Source: Flavobacterium hercynium
Lineage (GTDB): Bacteria > Bacteroidota > Bacteroidia > Flavobacteriales > Flavobacteriaceae
Direction: 5' to 3'
DNA: 64,000 nucleotides
Assembly (NCBI RefSeq): GCF_002217285.1
Contig: NZ_MUGW01000050.1
Span: 1 to 64,000 of the forward strand
The position numbers and the translations under genes were made by a program. Positions 1 through 9,133 of this stretch are shown piece after piece (the stretch's first letter is position 1; every line of letters starts with the position of its first letter). The notes beneath the pieces are model-generated. The model was not told where the DNA came from, did no database searches, and worked only from the letters and a program-made list of their open reading frames with translations.

Positions 1-116
1 TTCTTACAATTGAATATTTCGGACTTTAATTTTGATTCAATATATGGTTTTTCTTAAATTATTTTTTACGATGTAAGCTAAGTTGTAAAAAATATGTTAA
101 AACATTGTAAAGTGTC

Positions 117-130
117 ACGTAAATTTACGT
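117..130. promoter_or_regulatory. 14-bp perfect palindrome at left edge
   Basis: ACGTAAATTTACGT is a perfect palindrome just downstream of the TrmH-type gene stop. The other 1-136 bases are AT-rich with no recognisable gene. It could be an operator for a gene left of the window or a weak transcript-end structure; it lacks a T-run, so I do not call it a terminator. Confidence 0.3.
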
Positions 131-136
131 AAGAAA

Positions 137-634
137 TTAAGAGGATGTTAACTCGTATAAAGCAATACTTGCAGCTTGTACGACATTCATACTGCTATTT
201 TTTCCAAACATATCGATGTGAACAATCTGATGTGAAATTTTAAGAAGCTCTTCTGAAATGCCATCAATTTCGCTTCCTATCAAAAGTGCTATTTTTTTAT
301 CGTTTGGTATAGTAACTTCTTTCAGAGGTTTGCTATTGCTTGTTATCTCTAACGCAATAATTTCGAAATTATTTTGAAGTAGGTATTCGGCAAGATCATT
401 TGTTTTTTCTATCGTTGAATGTGGTACATGCAAATGTGTGCTCCTCGACGTTTTATTTATTTTCCGTGGCGTTAATGGAATATCTTTACCTAAAAAAAAA
501 ATATTTTCTACACCAAAAGCCTCACTAATTCTAAAAATGGAACCTATGTTTTGCTGAAAATAAATATTGTCGCAAACAACAGTTATCGGAAATGTTTTTC
601 GCTGAAACTGATTTTCTTCGTGAGTAAGCTGCAC
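137..634 (-). CDS. TrmH/SpoU-family RNA 2'-O-methyltransferase
   Basis: A 165-residue SPOUT methyltransferase that probably methylates the 2'-OH of a tRNA or rRNA nucleotide using SAM. The three SpoU motifs are visible: N29-IGSIFR-35 (motif 1), LLIGSEIDGIS around 117-127 (motif 2), and SSMNVVQAASIALYE around 147-161 (motif 3, the knotted SAM site). There is no N-terminal L30e-like substrate domain, so it is a catalytic-domain-only member like TrmL. The substrate cannot be told from sequence. It is the last gene of a minus-strand run tsaD-rsmE-DUF4159-this, with 10 bases to the preceding gene, so it is probably co-transcribed with other RNA-modification genes. Confidence 0.9.
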   Translation of the reverse strand: MQLTHEENQFQRKTFPITVVCDNIYFQQNIGSIFRISEAFGVENIFFLGKDIPLTPRKINKTSRSTHLHVPHSTIEKTNDLAEYLLQNNFEIIALEITSNSKPLKEVTIPNDKKIALLIGSEIDGISEELLKISHQIVHIDMFGKNSSMNVVQAASIALYELTSS

Positions 635-644
635 TGTTTAAATT

Positions 645-1283
645 TTAATTGGTAAAAATATAGTTGATAATGTTAGCACCCATTTTTAAGGCTTTATCTC
701 TCGCAACAAGTGGATCGTTGTGCACTTCTGCATCTTCCCATCCATCACCTAAATCACATTCGTAGGTATAAAGTAAAACGAGTTTGTTTTCAATGAAAAT
801 TCCAAAAGCCTGAGCGCGTGTTCCATCATGTTCGTGAATTTTTGGTAATCCGTTAGGGAACGAAAATGGTTTTTGGAAGATAGGATGATTGGCAGGAATT
901 TCGACTAAATTATTATTAGGAAATATCTTTTTGATCTCTTTTCGGATGTACTGATCCATTCCGTAATTATCATCAATGTGCAAAAAGCCGCCACCATTTA
1001 AATAATTTCTAAGATTACTTACATCAGCATCGCTAAAAACAACATTTCCGTGTCCGGTCATGTGTACAAACGGATACGAAAGCAAATCAGGATTACTTGG
1101 TTCTACAGTTGATGGTTTTGCTTTTATTCGCGTGTTAATTGTCGAATTGCAATAGCGTATTAAATTGGGTAATGAAGTAGGATTTGCATACCAATCGCCT
1201 CCGCCACTATATTTTAGCAAAGCAATTTCCTGTGAAAATGAAGAAAGAGAAACGAGTAATAGTAAGTAAAATATTCTTTTCAT
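645..1283 (-). CDS. DUF4159 domain exported protein
   Basis: A 212-residue protein with a signal peptide (MKRIFYLLLLVSLSSFSQ, cleavage near 18). The mature part begins with ALLKYSGGGDWYANP and contains FVHMTGHGNVVFSD, GGGFLHIDDNYGMDQ and a His-rich ANHPIF segment, the pattern of DUF4159 proteins with a glutamine-amidotransferase-like fold. The function of the family is not established. In Bacteroidota it commonly sits in envelope or RNA-modification operons, and here it lies between rsmE and the TrmH-type gene. The family call is from recognition of these motifs; no enzymatic role is assigned. Confidence 0.8.
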   Translation of the reverse strand: MKRIFYLLLLVSLSSFSQEIALLKYSGGGDWYANPTSLPNLIRYCNSTINTRIKAKPSTVEPSNPDLLSYPFVHMTGHGNVVFSDADVSNLRNYLNGGGFLHIDDNYGMDQYIRKEIKKIFPNNNLVEIPANHPIFQKPFSFPNGLPKIHEHDGTRAQAFGIFIENKLVLLYTYECDLGDGWEDAEVHNDPLVARDKALKMGANIINYIFTN

Positions 1284-1304
1284 AACAGTCTAGAATTCGT
1301 TTAA

Positions 1305-2015
1305 TTAGATGTTTTCGTTAAAAAACACAACACTGTGACAACCAACCAAGGCAGCAGTTTCTGTACGCAAACGCGTATTTCCTAATGTTACCGCTTTGTA
1401 ATTTTGCTCTAAAGCCAGTGCAATTTCTTTTTCAGAAAAATCACCTTCAGGTCCAATTAGTAATGTAACATCCTCATTGGGTTTTAGCATCTCTTTTAAT
1501 GTTTTTTTGTCGGTTTCTTCGCAATGCGCAATCAATTGTAAACCTTCATTTTGCTGTTTAATAAATTCTTTAAACGAAATGGGATCATTCAGTTTTGGCA
1601 GAAACGTTTCATTAGATTGTTTCATTGCAGAAAGTATGATCTTTTCAAAACGTTCTTTGTTGATTACTTTTCGCTCTGAGCGATCGCATATAATTGGCGT
1701 TATCTCCTGAATACCAATTTCAGTAGCTTTTTCCAGAAACCATTCAAAACGATCATTCATTTTGGTTGGCGCTACAGCTAAGTGCAGGTGAAATTTAGGT
1801 TTGTCAGCTTTTGTTATGGACAGAATCTGTACGGTACATTTATTATCAGAAGCCAATGTGATTTCGGTTTCAAACAAAAGACCGGATCCGTTCGTAACGT
1901 GCAGGATATCAGAGTCTTTTTTTCGTAAAACTTTTATAATATGACGGCTTTCTTCTTTGTCAAAAGAAAAGCTTTCGGTAGTTTCGTTAATATCGGGATT
2001 GTAAAATAATTGCAT
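1305..2015 (-). CDS. rsmE: 16S rRNA (uracil1498-N3)-methyltransferase RsmE
   Basis: A 236-residue SPOUT methyltransferase that methylates N3 of U1498 in 16S rRNA in the ribosome decoding region. The N-terminal PUA-like domain (residues 1-75) is followed by a knotted SAM domain with LLIGPEGDFSEKEI and LGNTRLRTETAAL, both characteristic of RsmE. Length is close to the family norm of about 240. It starts 2 bases after the tsaD stop codon, so the two are translationally linked in one minus-strand operon. Confidence 0.96.
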   Translation of the reverse strand: MQLFYNPDINETTESFSFDKEESRHIIKVLRKKDSDILHVTNGSGLLFETEITLASDNKCTVQILSITKADKPKFHLHLAVAPTKMNDRFEWFLEKATEIGIQEITPIICDRSERKVINKERFEKIILSAMKQSNETFLPKLNDPISFKEFIKQQNEGLQLIAHCEETDKKTLKEMLKPNEDVTLLIGPEGDFSEKEIALALEQNYKAVTLGNTRLRTETAALVGCHSVVFFNENI

Positions 2016-2017
2016 AA

Positions 2018-3040
2018 TTAAAATTGAATTCTTGCTTTAGAAACTACTGATGCGTTTTCAAATCGGCTTGATAAATATTTTTGATAACCTACAATTCCAA
2101 TCATTGCAGCATTATCTGTTGTGTATTCAAATTTCGGAACAAAAGTTTTCCATCCGTATTTGCCCTCACTTTCTTTTAATCGGGTTCTAATTCCTGAATT
2201 GGCAGAAACACCGCCACCAATTGCAATTTGATTAATTCCCGTCTCTTTTACCGCTAATTTTAATTTATCCATTAAAATTTCGATGATTGTATATTGAATA
2301 GAAGCGCAAATATCATTTAGATTTTCTTCGATGAAATTTGGATTCTCTGCTTTTTTCTTCTGAATAAAATATAAAATGGCTGTTTTTAGTCCCGAAAAAC
2401 TAAAATCCAATCCGGGTACTTTTGGTTTTGTAAATGCAAAAGCCTTTGGATTTCCTAATTGTGCATATTTGTCTATCAAAGGGCCTCCGGGATAAGGAAG
2501 TCCGAGAATTTTAGCACTCTTGTCAAAGGCTTCACCCACAGCGTCATCGGTTGTTTCGCCAATAATTTCCATATCAAAAAAACCATTGACCTTAACGATT
2601 TGTGTGTGTCCGCCACTAATCGTAAGGGCTAAGAAAGGAAACTCAGGTTTGTCAAATCCTTCTTCGTCTATAAAATGAGCCAGAATATGCGCATGCATGT
2701 GATTTACAGCAATTAACGGAATTTTCAATGCCAATGCCAATGATTTGCTAAAAGAACTGCCGACTAATAATGATCCCATTAAGCCCGGACCTTGCGTAAA
2801 GGCAATAGCAGTTAGTTGATCTTTTTGTACATTTGCTTTGCGTAGTGCAGCATCAATAACGGGAACAATATTTTGCTGATGCGCTCTGGAGGCTAATTCA
2901 GGAACTACACCACCATATTGATTGTGAATTAACTGATTGGCTACAACATTTGAGAGTACTTTGTCGTTATGTAAAACCGCGGCTGCAGTATCATCGCAGG
3001 AACTTTCGATGGCAAGAATAAAAACCTCTGAATTTTGCAT
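2018..3040 (-). CDS. tsaD: tRNA N6-adenosine threonylcarbamoyltransferase TsaD
   Basis: Transfers the threonylcarbamoyl group onto A37 of ANN-decoding tRNAs (t6A synthesis, with TsaB/TsaE). ASKHA fold: AIESSCDDTAAAV near the N-terminus, the metal-binding HMHAH motif (VNHMHAHILAHF), SGGHTQ, and the late GGGVSANSGIR and DNAAMIG segments. I place the start at the ATG at 3040 (MQNSEVFILAIESSCDD). An 11-residue upstream extension to 3073 is open, but it is not family-like and would leave no room for a promoter. It heads the minus-strand RNA-modification operon. Confidence 0.97.
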   Translation of the reverse strand: MQNSEVFILAIESSCDDTAAAVLHNDKVLSNVVANQLIHNQYGGVVPELASRAHQQNIVPVIDAALRKANVQKDQLTAIAFTQGPGLMGSLLVGSSFSKSLALALKIPLIAVNHMHAHILAHFIDEEGFDKPEFPFLALTISGGHTQIVKVNGFFDMEIIGETTDDAVGEAFDKSAKILGLPYPGGPLIDKYAQLGNPKAFAFTKPKVPGLDFSFSGLKTAILYFIQKKKAENPNFIEENLNDICASIQYTIIEILMDKLKLAVKETGINQIAIGGGVSANSGIRTRLKESEGKYGWKTFVPKFEYTTDNAAMIGIVGYQKYLSSRFENASVVSKARIQF

Positions 3041-3180
3041 ATAAAGGCACGAATTTTGAATTATATTTGACAAATAAAATTTTAAATTTTCTTTGTTTGT
3101 ATGGAGGAGCCAAAATTAAAGAATTTTTATCAAAAACAGCAGTTCTTTGTCTGTTCAAACTAAATTTAAACTAAACTAAA

Positions 3181-6100
3181 ATTAAAGCAGCTATCAAAAA
3201 AGTAAAAAAAATAATATCCAGAACCCTAATTGGGTTAATTTTACTTTTGCTGGCAATTGCTATTACGCTGTCACTACCTATTGTACAGACAAAAATCGCA
3301 AAATATATTACGGAAACTTTAAATACAGATTTTAAAACTGATATTACCGTAGATAAAGTAGCAATCAATATTTTTGGTGGAGTCAAACTAAAAAAAGTAT
3401 TGATTTTAGATCACCATAAAAAGACTTTAATTTATTCTGACATTATAGCAACGGATATTTTAAGCATAAAAAGATTATTAGATGGTGATTTAATTTTTGG
3501 TGATATCCGTTTAACGGGTGTTGTTTTTAATTTGCGAACCTATAAAGAAGAGGATGAGAATAATATCAATAAATTTATTGCTTTGTTTGACTCTGATCAG
3601 CCTTCAAAAACCAATAAACATTTTTTATTAACAGCTAAAAACGCTTACATTGATAAAGGTGCTTTTTCTGTTGTAGATGAAAATAAAAAGACACAGCAGT
3701 TTCTGGACTTTAAAAATCTTAATGCTTACATCAGTGATTTTAAATTATATGGGCCTGAGGTAAATACAATAATACACAGGTTTTCTTTTTTAGATCACAG
3801 AGGACTTTATGTTTCAAATCTGGCTGGAAAATTTAGTTACACTAAAAAACAGATTAAGCTCGAAGACTTAGCGATTAAAACCAAAAGATCATCACTTTAT
3901 GGAAAAGCAATTTTAAATTATAAAGTAGAAGACTTTTTGGATTTTACTGATAAAGTGAAGTTTGATGTTGTACTGGATTCAGCTTCGATTGCATCAAATG
4001 ATATTCGTTATTTCTACGACGGATTAGGTAAGAATCAGCACTTTAAAATTAAAACAAAACTAAAAGGAACACTTAATAACCTGAATCTAAGATCGCTTAG
4101 GTTAAGTGATACAAATGGTTCCAGAATTATAGGAAATATCAATTTTAAAAATCTTTTAGGAAGCGAAGAGCAAAAGTTTTCTATGGAAGGAAAGTTTGAC
4201 AGATTGATTTCAAGCTATGATAATATGGTCGCTATTTTGCCTGGTGTTTTAGGTAAAAGCCTTCCGAAACAACTTCAAAGAGTAGGTAAGTTTAATATTA
4301 TTGGTAAAACAAAAGTATCAACGACCGCTTTGGATGCTAATTTTAAAATGATAACAGATCTGGGAGACGGTGAGGTTGATCTCCAGATGGATAATATGGA
4401 TTTCATTGATAAAGCTTCGTATTCCGGAAATATTGTTTTAAATAATTTTGACGTTGGAGCCTTATTAAGCAGAAAAGATCTCGGCAGAACGAGTCTGAAT
4501 TTAAATGTTGATGGTGTTGGTTTTACAGAAAAATATTTGAACACTATTGTCAGAGGAGGTATTTCAAAATTAGATTACAATAAATATACGTATCACAATA
4601 TTGTAGTGAATGGTAATTTTAAGCTGCCATATTATAAAGGAGAATTGGCAATAAATGATCCTAATTTAAAGCTAACATTTGACGGTTTAGTTGATTTAAG
4701 TAAACGTGAAAGCCGATATGATTTCCATATTAATGTTGAAAATGCCGATTTACGAAAGCTTAAATTTTTAAAAGATTCCATTTCAATTTTTAAAGGTGAC
4801 GCTGTTGTTCAGTTAACCGGAAATTCTATTGAAAACCTGCAAGGGAATATTTTTATTAAAGATGCTGTTTATCAAAATCCAAAATCTACGTATGCATTTG
4901 ATTTGTTAACGGTTAGTTCTGAGTTTGATGCAGATAAATTACGTACCATCACCATAAATTCAAATGATGTTGTGAATGGTAAGATTGTCGGAAAGTTTCA
5001 GTTTGCTCAGTTAGACAAATTGGTAATGAATTCTATTGGAAGTCTTTATACGAATTACAAACCATACAAATTAAAGAAAGGACAGTTTTTACGCTTTAAC
5101 TTTAATGTGTATGATAAGGTAGTCGAAATGTTATATCCTGAAATTAACATTGATTCGAGTACTGTGGTACGCGGAAAAATTGACTCTGATTTGCAGGAAT
5201 TTAAATTTGGATTCAGATCAAAGAAAATTACAGCAGCAAATAATACTTTTGATAATATCCGAATTAGTGTAGATAATAAGAATCCGCTTTATAATGCTTA
5301 TGTTGAACTTGATAGTATAAAAACACCGTATTATAAGATTCGTGATTTTAATTTAATTAACGTAACCTCAAAAGATACGTTGTTTGTTCGTTCAGAATTT
5401 AAAGGTGGTGAAAAAGGTCAGGATTATTATAATCTCGATTTGTACCATACCATTGATAAAAATAAGAATAACGTTGTGGGTATCAAGAAATCGGAAATGA
5501 AGTTTAAAGACTACTTGTGGTACTTAAACGAAGAAGCCGGTAAGGACAACCAAATTATTTTCGATAAAAACTTCAAAAACTTCACAATCGATAATATTGT
5601 TTTATCACACGAAGAACAAAAAATCGATTTGAATGGTATTTTAAAAGGAAGTGATTATAAAGATATCGTTCTTAATTTCGAAGACGTAGATATTAATAAA
5701 ATAACGCCGCTAAACACCTCTTTTGTGTTCAATGGTAACTTAAACGGAAGTGTAAATTACAAGCAGAATAAAGATGTTTTTCAGCCAACGGCGTCTATTG
5801 TAATCGATCATCTTAACCTGAATAAAATAGATTTAGGAACGCTTAATTTTGATATTGCTGGAGATGAAAGTTTTAAAAAGTTTACGGTAAATTCATCGAT
5901 ACAAAATGGTTTTACAGAATCTTTTAGAGCAAATGGAACATTTGCGGTAGAAAATAAGGAAACAGTTTTGGATATGAGTGTAAAACTCGAAGGATTTAAT
6001 CTTGCTACTTTGGGAACCATTGGAGGTGACGTATTATCTAATATTCGAGGAACAGTTTCCGGAAATGCAGCTGTAGTTGGTAATCTGAAAAAACCGGAGA

Positions 6101-7749
6101 TAAACGGTCGTCTTTATGTAGAAAAAGCCGGAATGACAATTCCTTACCTTAATGTAGATTATGAACTTAGTGATCGTACAGTTATTGATTTAACGAATGA
6201 AAAATTCTTGTTTAGAAACAATCAGTTAACAGATACTAAGTTTGCAACCAAAGGATTGCTGAACGGAAGCATTGAGCATAATAATTTTACAGATTGGAAA
6301 TTAGACTTAACAATTACCTCTAAGCGATTATTAGCTCTTGATACGAAAGATAGTGATGATGCTGCTTATTTTGGTACAGCATTCATTAATGGAACAGCAA
6401 GTATTAAAGGACCAACATCTGGATTGTTTATCAAAGTAGATGCAAAATCGGAAAAAGGGACACAAGTCAAAATACCTATTAATAATGCTCAGGATGTTGG
6501 CGAAAGCAGCTGGATACATTTTGTAACGCCAACAGAAAAGTACAATTTAGCAAATGGTATTGCCGAGAGAAACATAGATTATAAAGGACTCGAATTAGAG
6601 TTTGATTTTGATATTACACCTGATGCCGAGGTTGAAGTAATTCTGGATAGAAACTCGGGTCATGGTATGAAAGGTAAAGGTTACGGGTCATTGTTGTTTA
6701 AGATCAATACTTTAGGTAAATTTAATATGTGGGGGGATTTCCAGGCTTATGAAGGAACATATAACTTTAAGTATGGTGGACTTGTAGATAAGAAATTTGC
6801 AGTAAAAAAAGGAGGATCTATCATTTGGGAAGGAAACCCTATGAAAGCGCAATTGAATCTTGAAGCCGTTTACCGAACATCTGCGAATCCATCAGTATTA
6901 TTAAACAATTCGTCATTTAATAAAAAAGTACCGGTAGAAGTTGTAATTGGATTAAGAGGAGATTTGACAAGCCCGGATCCTAATTTTGATATTCAGTTTC
7001 CGTCTGTAAGTAGTGTTTTAAAATCGGAGATACAATACAAGCTTGATGATAAAGATATTCGTCAGACTCAGGCATTGTATTTATTGTCAACAGGTTCATT
7101 TATGAGTCAGGATGGTTTTAGTCAGGGTGATTTATCAGGAACTTTTGCTGAAACAGCAGCAAGTTTATTAGGAGGTATCATTAAGTCTGACAATGATAAG
7201 TTTAATATTAATTTGAACTACATTTCAGCAGATAGAAGAATTGGACAAGAAGCAGATGGTCAATTTGTGGCTAATATTACATCTCAGGTAAACGAAAGAA
7301 TAACAATCAATGGTAAGGTTGGGGTTCCTGTCGGCGGTGTAACTCAGGCCGGAGTTGTGGGAGATATTGAAGCGCTTTACAGGGTAAATGAAGACGGAAC
7401 GATGAACCTTCGTTTATTTAATAAAGAGAACGACATTAATTATATAGGACAGGGAATAGGATATACACAAGGTGTAGGTATTTCGTATGAAGTAGATTTT
7501 GATACTTTTAGCGAGCTGGTGAATAAAATCTTCAAAAATAATAAGATAGAACGATCGCTAAAAAGTTCTTCTAATGATGTACAGGATTCTTATCTAAATC
7601 CGGATTTTATTAATTTCACAAATAAAAAAGCGGCAGAAAAGGAGAAAAAAGATAATGAGAAGGAGAATAAGAAAAAATCAGAGAAAGAAGAGCAGGAAAA
7701 AGCCAAACAACAAAACAATCAGGGCTTAATTCCTGATAATGATTACTAG
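3181..7749 (+). CDS. TamB-like inner-membrane/periplasmic translocation and assembly protein
   Basis: About 1,520 residues with an N-terminal anchor, a long periplasmic beta-rich body and a C-terminal TamB (DUF490) domain. The C-terminal part contains GDLTSPDPNFDIQFP and QTQALYLLSTGSF, typical of TamB, then a Lys/Glu/Gln-rich tail. TamB-family proteins bridge the inner and outer membranes, assisting barrel assembly or lipid transfer. No ATG, GTG or TTG lies between the upstream in-frame stop (3172) and the TTG at 3247. The lysine-rich stretch KKVKKIISRTLIGLILLLL before that TTG looks like the true signal anchor, so I place the start at the rare ATT codon 3181. The alternative is TTG 3247, giving 1,500 residues with a shortened anchor. 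Confidence 0.88.
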   Translation: MKAAIKKVKKIISRTLIGLILLLLAIAITLSLPIVQTKIAKYITETLNTDFKTDITVDKVAINIFGGVKLKKVLILDHHKKTLIYSDIIATDILSIKRLLDGDLIFGDIRLTGVVFNLRTYKEEDENNINKFIALFDSDQPSKTNKHFLLTAKNAYIDKGAFSVVDENKKTQQFLDFKNLNAYISDFKLYGPEVNTIIHRFSFLDHRGLYVSNLAGKFSYTKKQIKLEDLAIKTKRSSLYGKAILNYKVEDFLDFTDKVKFDVVLDSASIASNDIRYFYDGLGKNQHFKIKTKLKGTLNNLNLRSLRLSDTNGSRIIGNINFKNLLGSEEQKFSMEGKFDRLISSYDNMVAILPGVLGKSLPKQLQRVGKFNIIGKTKVSTTALDANFKMITDLGDGEVDLQMDNMDFIDKASYSGNIVLNNFDVGALLSRKDLGRTSLNLNVDGVGFTEKYLNTIVRGGISKLDYNKYTYHNIVVNGNFKLPYYKGELAINDPNLKLTFDGLVDLSKRESRYDFHINVENADLRKLKFLKDSISIFKGDAVVQLTGNSIENLQGNIFIKDAVYQNPKSTYAFDLLTVSSEFDADKLRTITINSNDVVNGKIVGKFQFAQLDKLVMNSIGSLYTNYKPYKLKKGQFLRFNFNVYDKVVEMLYPEINIDSSTVVRGKIDSDLQEFKFGFRSKKITAANNTFDNIRISVDNKNPLYNAYVELDSIKTPYYKIRDFNLINVTSKDTLFVRSEFKGGEKGQDYYNLDLYHTIDKNKNNVVGIKKSEMKFKDYLWYLNEEAGKDNQIIFDKNFKNFTIDNIVLSHEEQKIDLNGILKGSDYKDIVLNFEDVDINKITPLNTSFVFNGNLNGSVNYKQNKDVFQPTASIVIDHLNLNKIDLGTLNFDIAGDESFKKFTVNSSIQNGFTESFRANGTFAVENKETVLDMSVKLEGFNLATLGTIGGDVLSNIRGTVSGNAAVVGNLKKPEINGRLYVEKAGMTIPYLNVDYELSDRTVIDLTNEKFLFRNNQLTDTKFATKGLLNGSIEHNNFTDWKLDLTITSKRLLALDTKDSDDAAYFGTAFINGTASIKGPTSGLFIKVDAKSEKGTQVKIPINNAQDVGESSWIHFVTPTEKYNLANGIAERNIDYKGLELEFDFDITPDAEVEVILDRNSGHGMKGKGYGSLLFKINTLGKFNMWGDFQAYEGTYNFKYGGLVDKKFAVKKGGSIIWEGNPMKAQLNLEAVYRTSANPSVLLNNSSFNKKVPVEVVIGLRGDLTSPDPNFDIQFPSVSSVLKSEIQYKLDDKDIRQTQALYLLSTGSFMSQDGFSQGDLSGTFAETAASLLGGIIKSDNDKFNINLNYISADRRIGQEADGQFVANITSQVNERITINGKVGVPVGGVTQAGVVGDIEALYRVNEDGTMNLRLFNKENDINYIGQGIGYTQGVGISYEVDFDTFSELVNKIFKNNKIERSLKSSSNDVQDSYLNPDFINFTNKKAAEKEKKDNEKENKKKSEKEEQEKAKQQNNQGLIPDNDY

Positions 7750-7780
7750 CATAAACGTTGAAAAACTGTTAACTTTATAA

Positions 7781-7806
7781 AAACCATTTTTTAAATGGTT
7801 TTTTTT
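7781..7806 (+). terminator. Rho-independent terminator after tamB-like gene
   Basis: A perfect 9-bp stem AAACCATTT/AAATGGTTT with a 3-base loop, followed by a run of T. It ends the tamB transcript before pfkA. Confidence 0.8.
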
Positions 7807-7962
7807 ATGCTAATTTTAGAGAAATATACGTTTTTCAAAAATCCCGGAATTTATTCAATTTTATAACACTTCATTTAGCTATTGTTAATTTTAAATATTT
7901 AATCAAAAAAAGTACGTTTTATTATTTTAAATGAATTTTTTAAGGAATAAAAACTTATTAAC

Positions 7963-7998
7963 GAAAACGTTTGAATTTAACATTTTTTATTAATTTAG
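7963..7998 (+). promoter_or_regulatory. Probable pfkA promoter with overlapping AAACGTTT palindrome
   Basis: TTG (7971-7973), 17 bases, then TAATTTAG (7991-7998), one mismatch to the Bacteroidota -7 consensus TAnnTTTG. GAAAACGTTTG (7963-7973) carries a perfect AAACGTTT palindrome over the -33 element, a plausible LacI-type operator position. The rest of the 309-base gap holds only the terminator above and AT-rich sequence. Confidence 0.4.
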
Positions 7999-8058
7999 TA
8001 CAAACATAACCTGAAAAGTGGTGAATGTTTGTTAGATTTACACTTTAATACTTAAATA

Positions 8059-9045
8059 ATGCCAAAAACAATAAAAAAAGTTGGTGTTCTTACTTCAGGA
8101 GGAGACTCACCAGGAATGAATGCCGCAATACGATCAGTTGTTCGAACATGCGCTTACCACAATATAGAATGCATCGGAATTTATAGAGGGTATCAGGGAA
8201 TGATCGAAGGAGATTTCAAAGAAATGGGACCTCGAAGCGTAAATAATATTGTAAACAAAGGTGGAACGATCCTTAAATCGGCGCGTTCAGTTGAGTTTAG
8301 AACCCCGGAAGGTAGAAAAAAAGCACATGAAAACCTTTTAAAAGCAGGAGTAGATGCTCTTGTAGTAATTGGTGGAGATGGTAGTTTTACCGGAGGATTA
8401 ATTTTTAATTCAGAATTCGGTTTCCCGGTAATGGGAATTCCAGGTACAATTGATAATGATATTTTCGGTACTAGTCATACTTTAGGATATGATACAGCCT
8501 TGAATACTGTCGTAGATTGTATAGATAAAATTAGAGATACTGCAAGTTCACACAACCGTCTATTCTTTGTAGAGGTTATGGGTAGAGATGCAGGACATAT
8601 AGCACTTAATGCCGGAATTGGAGCAGGAGCAGAAGAAATTCTTATTCCTGAAGAAGATTTAGGTTTAGACAGATTATTAGATTCTCTTCAAAAAAGTAAA
8701 GCTTCAGGAAAATCATCAAGTATAGTTGTTATTGCTGAAGGAGATAAAATTGGTAAAAACGTATTCGAACTAAAAGATTATGTTGAAGCTAATTTACCAG
8801 AGTACGACGTAAGAGTATCAGTATTAGGGCACATGCAGCGTGGTGGCTCTCCATCGTGTTTTGATCGTGTACTGGCAAGCCGTTTAGGTGTAAAAGCAGT
8901 AGAATCTTTAATCGAAGGTAAGTCAAACTATATGGTTGGACTACAAGCAGATAAAGTGGCATTAACTCCTCTGGAACAAGCAATTAAAGGAAAATCTGAA
9001 ATAGATAGAGAATTGTTGCGTGTATCTGATATAATGTCAACATAA
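8059..9045 (+). CDS. pfkA: ATP-dependent 6-phosphofructokinase
   Basis: Phosphorylates fructose-6-phosphate to fructose-1,6-bisphosphate, the committing step of glycolysis. At 328 residues it has the length of the bacterial ATP-dependent type. Seen: GVLTSGGDSPGMNAAIR (nucleotide site), VVIGGDGSFTGG, the catalytic PGTIDNDIFGT, the FVEVMGRDAGHIAL segment, and GHMQRGGSPSCFDR near the effector/substrate site. It is followed 88 bases later by gap, which places two glycolytic genes in tandem. Confidence 0.97.
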   Translation: MPKTIKKVGVLTSGGDSPGMNAAIRSVVRTCAYHNIECIGIYRGYQGMIEGDFKEMGPRSVNNIVNKGGTILKSARSVEFRTPEGRKKAHENLLKAGVDALVVIGGDGSFTGGLIFNSEFGFPVMGIPGTIDNDIFGTSHTLGYDTALNTVVDCIDKIRDTASSHNRLFFVEVMGRDAGHIALNAGIGAGAEEILIPEEDLGLDRLLDSLQKSKASGKSSSIVVIAEGDKIGKNVFELKDYVEANLPEYDVRVSVLGHMQRGGSPSCFDRVLASRLGVKAVESLIEGKSNYMVGLQADKVALTPLEQAIKGKSEIDRELLRVSDIMST

Positions 9046-9133
9046 AATAAAAGTGTAGAAAAGAAAAAAGTTTATTGTGAGGAAATTAGACTTTAAAATA
9101 GTGTAATAAAAACAAAAGCAAAAATCAAGAAAA

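Noticed and set aside
2018..3073. Longer tsaD start at 3073
   Set aside because: The extra 11 residues are unlike the family; ATG 3040 gives the normal N-terminus.
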